NCBI GenBank assembly: GCA_021234155.1
Contig: JAJEKV010000001.1
Location: 31,760,177-31,824,176 of the forward strand
Reading direction: 5' to 3'
DNA from: Isoetes taiwanensis
Lineage: Eukaryota > Streptophyta > Lycopodiopsida > Isoetales > Isoetaceae
DNA length: 64,000 nucleotides
Each line of letters starts with the position of its first letter. Within the stretch, counting starts at the first letter, position 1. A model generated the notes under the pieces. The model was not told where the DNA came from, made no database searches, and saw only the letters and a list, made by a program, of their open reading frames with translations. Made by a program: the position numbers and the translations under genes. This document shows positions 57,998 to 64,000 of the stretch, piece by piece.

Positions 57998-58493
57998 CTG
58001 ATAAACAACCAGAATGCTAGAATTGGCATTGGAGAAAAACAGGACGAAGGTGTGCATAGAATGGAATCACACTCACCATAGTTCAGCCGACATCTTGATT
58101 GAAGGCGGGTCGATTGATCTTGGGATTGATGATCTTGGGCGCTCAAGACGGGTCGATGATATTCAGATTGAAGGTGCCCAAGTCGGGTCGATTGAGGGCG
58201 CTCAAGATGGGTGATCTTCTGAGAGTGGTAGTAGTTTGCCGATTAGGTGGTAGTAGTTTGCCACATATGCGTTTCTTGAAAATAAGAATTAATTATTTTC
58301 TTGAAATTGCACTAAAAAGAAAAGCACATTTTAAAATTGTAAATGAGCGGGACGGGCGGTTAATTTAGGCGGTATAATTTTAAAATGACGCGAATTTAAA
58401 TTTACGGTTCTAATCTGACGGTTTAGATTATCAACACATACATATAAGTTTAAACCAAAACTCCAGTCTCATATTTTTCGAACTTGCAGTTCT

Positions 58494-61400
58494 ATGGCGT
58501 CTAGAGGATCTGGCAGCCGTGGCCGAGGCGCAGGTAGAGGTGGGCGACATGCCAAAGCAACCCTGGAGCTTGCTGAACAAGCAGAAATCACAAATCCAGC
58601 TAGCGCCTTAGGTATTAATCAGTGTTTATGTTCTATATTTTATTTCTGTGTCCTTCTTTTTGTTAGGTTTTTAGGATGTTTTTCTTTAATAGTAGAGTTA
58701 TTATCCGATAAGAAGCATATGTCCTCTAATACTTCAGTTCATATGTCCCAAAATGTATGTAAATATATGTTATGACAAGATATATTAATTTTATTCTTCA
58801 ATGTTTCTTCATGTTGTGTTTTCTTTCAATGCTATATGCGCTGTTTTAATCTTGTATAGTTACTTGAACAGTATTCAGTAGTTAGTTGTGCTTTTTATAG
58901 TTAGTTGTGTCTTGAGATGAAGAGTGAACTCTTTAAGGTCACTTCTAAAGCGCGCCAAGCGCGTATTTGTTGCATATTTTCCAAGCATTAAGTTTAGTTT
59001 CTTATCTTTCGATTCTGTATTGACAAACTCCTTTTGTTTCAGACAAAACGCCCCTGGCGCAGTTTAATAAGTCATTACGTTAGTTTCTTTTCCTTCGAAT
59101 CTATATTGACAAAACGCCCCTGGCGCAATTTAATAAATTTGTAATCTCTCTTTAGTTTCAAAACGCGCCAAGCGCGTTTTTGTTGCATACGTTGCAAGTT
59201 TGCATATATTTTGACATTTAAAGATTAACCCATGTGCTGTAATTTTGCAGGAACACAAAAAACAATCAAAAGGAAAACCAAACTCAGTGAGACCTCTTCA
59301 GCCCAGAAAAATCAAAGGACAGATGAAGATGTTACTGTTACAGACCTGCAGCATGTATTGACGTTAGAAGATACATTTGGAATAATAAAGGCCCAGGTAG
59401 AACCTCCATGTCCAGAAGAAGATCTTATAGAGGGGTCAAAATGGTATGTCGAGATCTTCAAGACTGGTGGGAAGACAGTCCTTATATTCGTGTCTAGGGT
59501 AAGAGAGACTGATCAAATGAACAAGCAGGGAATTCTTATCATAGTGAAGAACAGGACGATTCTTCTTGTTCAATGTTAGTTGAAGTGGGCCAAAAAAATA
59601 AGAAGAGCCTGAAGAAGATCAATCGATGCAGTTCTAGCTATTTTAAAGAGACTGCACTAAGATCAAACGACACGGCCGACTCCCTTTTCAAATTTGGCTG
59701 GACAGTTGGCGAGCCATTGACACCTAAAAGAATATGCGAAGGCCTTTCAACTGTTCGACGAGCCATCAGCACGAGGCCCTCGGGCATTGTCTACCTACAG
59801 GCATTAAAGGATAAGGAAGATGCAAGTTCTAGAGGCAGGGACAATACAGAAGTCACAACAGGCCTTACAGGTGAAGATGACAATGCCAGACAAGTTGGAG
59901 GCAATGAGCAAACTGAAAAAATATGCTGACAAGTATCCTCTGGGCCTTAACTTCACCCATCCAGTCCATGTGAGTAGGCTTTTCAGGGACACTAAAGCAA
60001 TTTATATCAGCAGAAGGTACGATAAGCAGCACTCCTTGGAGATAGTGAACAACATGATCGAAAATCCAGGGCTGGTGCCAATGCCCACAGATGTAGTGCC
60101 TTACGATACGAAAACAAGGAAGGTACTCATGTGGAGCAAGCTGGAGGACTTCATCGACAACCACGACGTACATTTTATGATAATAGATGGCCAGCACTCA
60201 ATTGAGGCTCAAAAGGTTCTGATTAGGAAGGCACCGGATACAGGAAATCAGCTGTTCTATAGGCTGTATTCTATCAGAAATTGCCGGTTCCTGAGCGGCT
60301 CAACAACACCTGCCGAGCTTGCCGAAATAAGTGCACTCCTTAACGACATGGGAAAAACTTTTCTGTACAAAAGGTAACTCTCTTACATTTTTTTTCGTTT
60401 TCGTATTAGTCAAATCGCGCCAGGCGCGATTTGCCTACTTTGAAGAGAAACGGTTGCCTAGAATGGTAGCCGTACCTCTTCAAGTAAGCAAATCGCGCCT
60501 GGCGCGATTTCGTTTTGGAATGGAAATCGTGCCAGGCGTGATTTGTCTGCCCTGAAGAGAAATGACTGCCTAAAATGGTAGCCGTATCTCTTCAAATAAG
60601 CAAATCGCGTCTGGCGCGATTTCGTTATGGAATGGAAATCGCGCCAAGAAATCGCATTATGGAATGGAAATTGTGCCAGGTGCGATTTGCTTATTTGAAG
60701 AGAAACTGCTATCATCCAAGGCAACTGTTTCTCTTCAGAGTAGGCAAATCGCGCGTTGCATTCGAATATGAAATCGCGCCAGGTGCGATTTGCTTATTTG
60801 AAGAGAAACGGCTATCATTCAAGGCAGTCGTTTCTCCTCAGAGTAGGCTAATCGCGCCTGGTGCGATTTGCATTCTAATATGAAATTGCCCCAGGCACGT
60901 TTTGCCTATTTGACGAGACACGGCTAGCATTCAATGTAATCGTTTCTCCTCAGAGTAGGCTAATCGCGCCTGGTGCGATTTGCATTCTAATATGAAATCG
61001 CCCCAGGCACGATTTGCCTATTTGACGAGACACGGCTAGCATTCAATGTAACCGTTTCTCTACAGAGTAGACAAATCGCGCCTGACGCGATTTCAAACTG
61101 GAAGGATTGCTTGAATCCACGATTAGATGTTAACCTGGAACTAACAAAGTTATTCTTTGCAGTCCCAATATAGAGCAACTGCGGCATGCTCGTAACCAGT
61201 GGATTGAATATGGGAAGCCAATGCCGACCAGACAGGGCCAGTCCAAAAGCGCTGAATTTAAGTTGCTGGGTAGAAGCATGAAAGGGTGGGCAAAAAAAGT
61301 GCCAGTATTTTACATTTACAAATTCAAAATGTAAGGAAATCCCTCCTCCCCCCCAGAAATTATTATTCTTGGAATGAATCATTAATAGGGCAAATAATTT

Positions 61401-63982
61401 TGAACTCTCCTCCCGCTCTCTGTTCAACCTCCCTCCCGCTCGAACCTCCATAGCCGAAAGCTTGACATCCATATTCGAACCTCCATAGCCAAGATCAGGA
61501 CCTCCATAGCCAAAAGCTTGCATTTTTAGAGAGCTGAAGCACCAGGGAAGAGATCATGACGAAGAAGCTTGGAACAAAGACATCTCCAAGGAAATCTCCT
61601 CGCAACAAACTTGTAAAGCCCATGCCAAGGTCTCCCACTAGAACTGCCGCCCGAAAACTCAAGAGTGGGTCTTCTTCAGATTGGGAGGTCTTGCCGTGCC
61701 CGAGTTTGACAAGGTAAGCATCAGGCAGCTTAGGAGCAACAATTTTGATAACATGTTTCCAGGGCTAGTGCAAATAGTGCAGGATGTTTGGGGTTCTGAA
61801 GCCCCTGCTATTAGGGGTTATCAAGAGTGCAGGATTAAGCCTATTTGAATGACAGATTTTTTTCTGTGTATGAGCATGTTTTTTGTAGGAAGGACATTGC
61901 AAATCATCACATTCCATTGTATTTTGCCCGAGCATATGCACTTCATTACAAAGGAGTAAGCATTGATTGGGATGAGGTGAAAGCAAGTGCAAGTCTTCAT
62001 TCAAAAGGCTCTCAAAAAGAATCTGACCTGACAGAATTAGCTACAGTAAAGTCTTCCAATGTTAAAGCTATTAAATGTATGCCTCAGGTAGAATTGGGGC
62101 AGCAGTTGGAAATGATGAAAAGGTGGAGGAAAAGAAGAGCATTAGATTCTGCCTCCATGCTTGATGAAATTGATAAGAGCTTCTTGACAAGACTTGTGCA
62201 GACTAAAAATGCAAAAATATGTGAGCAGTTCAGCATTATGGCAGGTTTAAAAGCAAGCGGGAAGCCAACTGATGTGCAAATGGCTTTGGCATCCCATTTA
62301 GAGGAGGAGAAATCAAGTTATATTGCTGACTTAGATGCTCTAATGATTCCCATTGATTGTTTAAAGGCTGATTTACAAGAATTAGAAGCTGCAATTGAAA
62401 AAATCAGCAAGGATATGGAAGTTAATTCCAACTGTGAGAATAGAATAAAGGAGATGACTAGGCATTTGGAAAGATCAGACCCGATAGGCCTGCAGCCCGC
62501 TCCCATACTCGCAGCAAGACGGAGCGCTTCATCCTCACATATAACCAATACTTGCAGCAGCTGCAATGATTGCCTTGACTCGACCATGGTAATATCTCCA
62601 CTTTCTGGTCATACATATTGTCTATTTTGTCTTGTATTCTGGGTTTTAACGACGAATACATGTGTACATGATTGTTCATGGTCCGAGGACCCGCGGCACT
62701 GCTTAGGAATCCCTTCTGAAGGTATATCTATTTCTATTTTCATTACATAATTAGTTTGAGTGTACTTAGATGTAGTTAGTTTCCATCATGTACATAACTG
62801 TATTAGCATTTGATTTGGCGTGGTTTTGTCTTTACTGTAGAGAGGAAATGTATTTGCTTTTGTTCTTTACATTTACATGAGCCATGAAGTGCTTTTCTGG
62901 AATTCCTTTACAGGGTGTATTAATAGGGTGTATTGCATATGACTGTACTTTGCATTTACATGTGATCAGAAATGCATATGAATTTAGTATTTGACTTTCC
63001 TTTACATTCAATGCTGAATGATGTATTTAATAGGGTGTATTGATAAAATATTTTGTTCTTTACATTTTACATATGTTCTGAAATGCATTTGAATTTAGTA
63101 TTTGGTTTTCCTTTACATTCTGATAGCTATGCACACTAATCAATGATGACTTTAAGGTGTGAAACTTCGTAAAGTTGCTATATTTTACCATTTTTTAAAA
63201 TCTGGATTCGATGGTTTACTAGGATGCGTACGCTAAAGAACTTCATAAAATCGCCAAAATTTGATAATATTGCATCCCGATTATAGTAAATTCGCCAAAT
63301 TAATGGACATTTTACAGTAAAAACCTCAATTTTATGGTAAAACGCCAATTCTACTAAATTCGTTTCTATAAAAATGTTGGAAAAATAGGAAACAATCGCC
63401 ATCATTTCTATAGTTTAGAAGCAGCTAGAAGATGATAAAATCATCACTGACACTAATGTACTTCTATTTTGTCGTTACATTATCAGCAGAAAGTTTGCCT
63501 GTAGTAAAAACCTACTTGCATGCAATTAACATTTGTTCTGTTTTGATTTGCATCTGATTGTTTTTTCTTCAGATTTTGCCTCTATCTACTCTACATCTCC
63601 CCTTGATTCTGAATCAAGTGTTTACATTTCTTATTTGCTTATGATCCCAATTGTGTCAATGCAGATATGGGTAGTATCAAGAAAGCAAGAAGTAAAACTG
63701 CAGGTAAACTAAACAATTCATGTTTCGTGCACTATGCTTAAGTTCTGAATATAGCAAAATCTTATGTTGTAGGTGAAAAGAAGGATGCTGTTGGGAAAGG
63801 GTTCCATTTACCATTCTCAGACATCCCAATTGCTGAACCTGGCACAAAAGATGCTGCTGCTATCGATGTCGGAAGTCCATCCACATCTACATCACCTTTG
63901 AGAATTGCAACAACTCATGAGCAATCAGTGCAGGATTTGGAGACCGAGGGGTACTTGGATAAAACTTCAGAAATTGTGGAAG
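58494..63982 (+). CDS. Large multi-exon gene with ParB-like DGQHS domain and RING-like cluster; runs beyond window
   Basis: Proposed exons: 58494-58611 (RG-rich MASRGSGSRGRGAGRGG), 59251-59498, 59555-about 59800, about 59800-60373, 61164-61330, 61530-62721, 63665-63703 and 63773-63982, then past the end. Exon four carries VHFMIIDGQHSIEAQKVL, resembling the DGQHR/ParB-fold nuclease-like motif, followed by ISALLNDMGKTFLYKR and, across a 790-base intron, ARNQWIEYGKPMP. The 61530 exon has FRLGGLAVPEFDKVSIRQLR, a coiled coil (about 62100-62460) and CSSCNDCLDSTM...SGHTYCLFC, RING-like but with Ser for one Cys. Problems: an unexplained frame change near 59800, an in-frame TAG at 61639 and a frameshift near 61835. 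It may be one gene with recent lesions, or two genes. Function is unknown. Confidence 0.5.
60400..61095. repeat. Inverted and tandem array of AAATCGCGCCTGGCGCGATT palindromes in an intron
   Basis: About a dozen copies of the near-perfect 20-base palindrome, many with one or two changes (GCGTCTGGCGC, GCCCCAGGCACG), lie within one intron of the DGQHS gene. Spacers are related to TATTTGAAGAGAAACGGCTA and its complement, alternating in direction, so the array can fold into nested hairpins. Two adjacent units at about 60840-60950 and 60955-61070 are near-identical direct copies of about 115 bases. Confidence 0.9.
62722..63664 (+). other. Large intron or spacer
   Basis: AT-rich, with three similar phrases around TTACATTCTGATAG/TTTAGTATTTGACTTTCC and TAGGGTGTATTGATAAAATA (62880-63120). 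Donor GAAG|GTATAT and acceptor TGCAG|AT match in phase, which supports joining the RING-like part to the next exons. No other gene is seen. Confidence 0.4.
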
Positions 63983-64000
63983 GTAGGGTGATTGCATTTT

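Larger units (their letters stand above)
56757..59185. repeat. Scattered copies of a GCGCC(A/T)GGCGC palindromic motif
   Basis: Variants of AAATCGCGCCAGGCGCG occur near 56757, 56813, 57424, 57489, 58951, 59048, 59113 and 59163. Flanks also repeat in pairs, for example TAGTTTGGCCTTTCTATTTC after the first two and GACAAAACGCCCCTGGCGCA before others. The motif is found on both sides of an isolated 123-codon ORF and in the first intron of the gene starting at 58494. Confidence 0.85.

Noticed and set aside
56757-61095. CRISPR-like array
   Set aside because: The palindromes are degenerate, irregularly spaced and lie in a plant intron with related spacers. This is not a CRISPR array.
60458-61523. 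Several frames containing SRLARF-like repeats on both strands
   Set aside because: They are translations of the intronic palindrome array and not protein-coding.

Overview
This is nuclear DNA of a land plant. It holds multi-exon genes with short GT-AG introns, a plastid-type transit peptide, PPR-repeat relics and many plant-type retrotransposons. The repeat content and some gene families fit a seed-free lineage (lycophyte, fern or bryophyte) better than a flowering plant, but that is inference. No organelle, bacterial or viral genome is visible, and no functional tRNA or rRNA gene was found.

Only two genes look clearly intact. At 5.9-8.6 kb (+) a nine-exon gene encodes a 603-residue Golgi-type O-fucosyltransferase-like protein. 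At 22.5-24.7 kb (+) a nine-exon gene encodes a 383-residue chloroplast-type glyoxalase I with two fused glyoxalase halves, one GC-AG intron and three ABRE-like ACGTGGCA sites upstream. Two related MITE-like repeats lie in opposite orientation on either side of it, about 8 kb apart.

The rest is mostly layered repeats. 9.4-15.1 kb holds LINE remnants, some with microsatellite-like 3' tails. 16-21.7 kb holds three decayed PPR genes. 28.3-30.3 kb holds scraps of unrelated host genes (a pTAC13/NusG-like exon, a DDB1 piece and perhaps an EF-G piece), which suggests gene-fragment capture. 31.6-32.3 kb is a truncated L1-type LINE with a 14-bp target duplication. From 33.3 to 47.3 kb a minus-strand LINE is split by two insertions: a hAT-type element (8-bp duplication CTTGCAAC) carrying spliced host exons, and a Copia element (5-bp duplication CTAGA). 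The 3' LTR of the Copia element is itself split by a 3.6-kb element with perfect 34-bp inverted ends. 48.1-51.0 kb is a decayed DUF7869-like gene, followed by an L1 LINE with a poly(A) tail ending at 54998.

The most unusual part is 55-64 kb. It contains AT-rich hairpins, an isolated 123-residue ORF, a DUF8039-like exon, and a long multi-exon gene that runs off the window end. That gene joins an RG-rich start, a ParB-like domain with a DGQHS motif, a coiled-coil region and a RING-like cysteine cluster. Its region and introns are peppered with a near-palindromic motif, AAATCGCGCCTGGCGCGATT or close variants.
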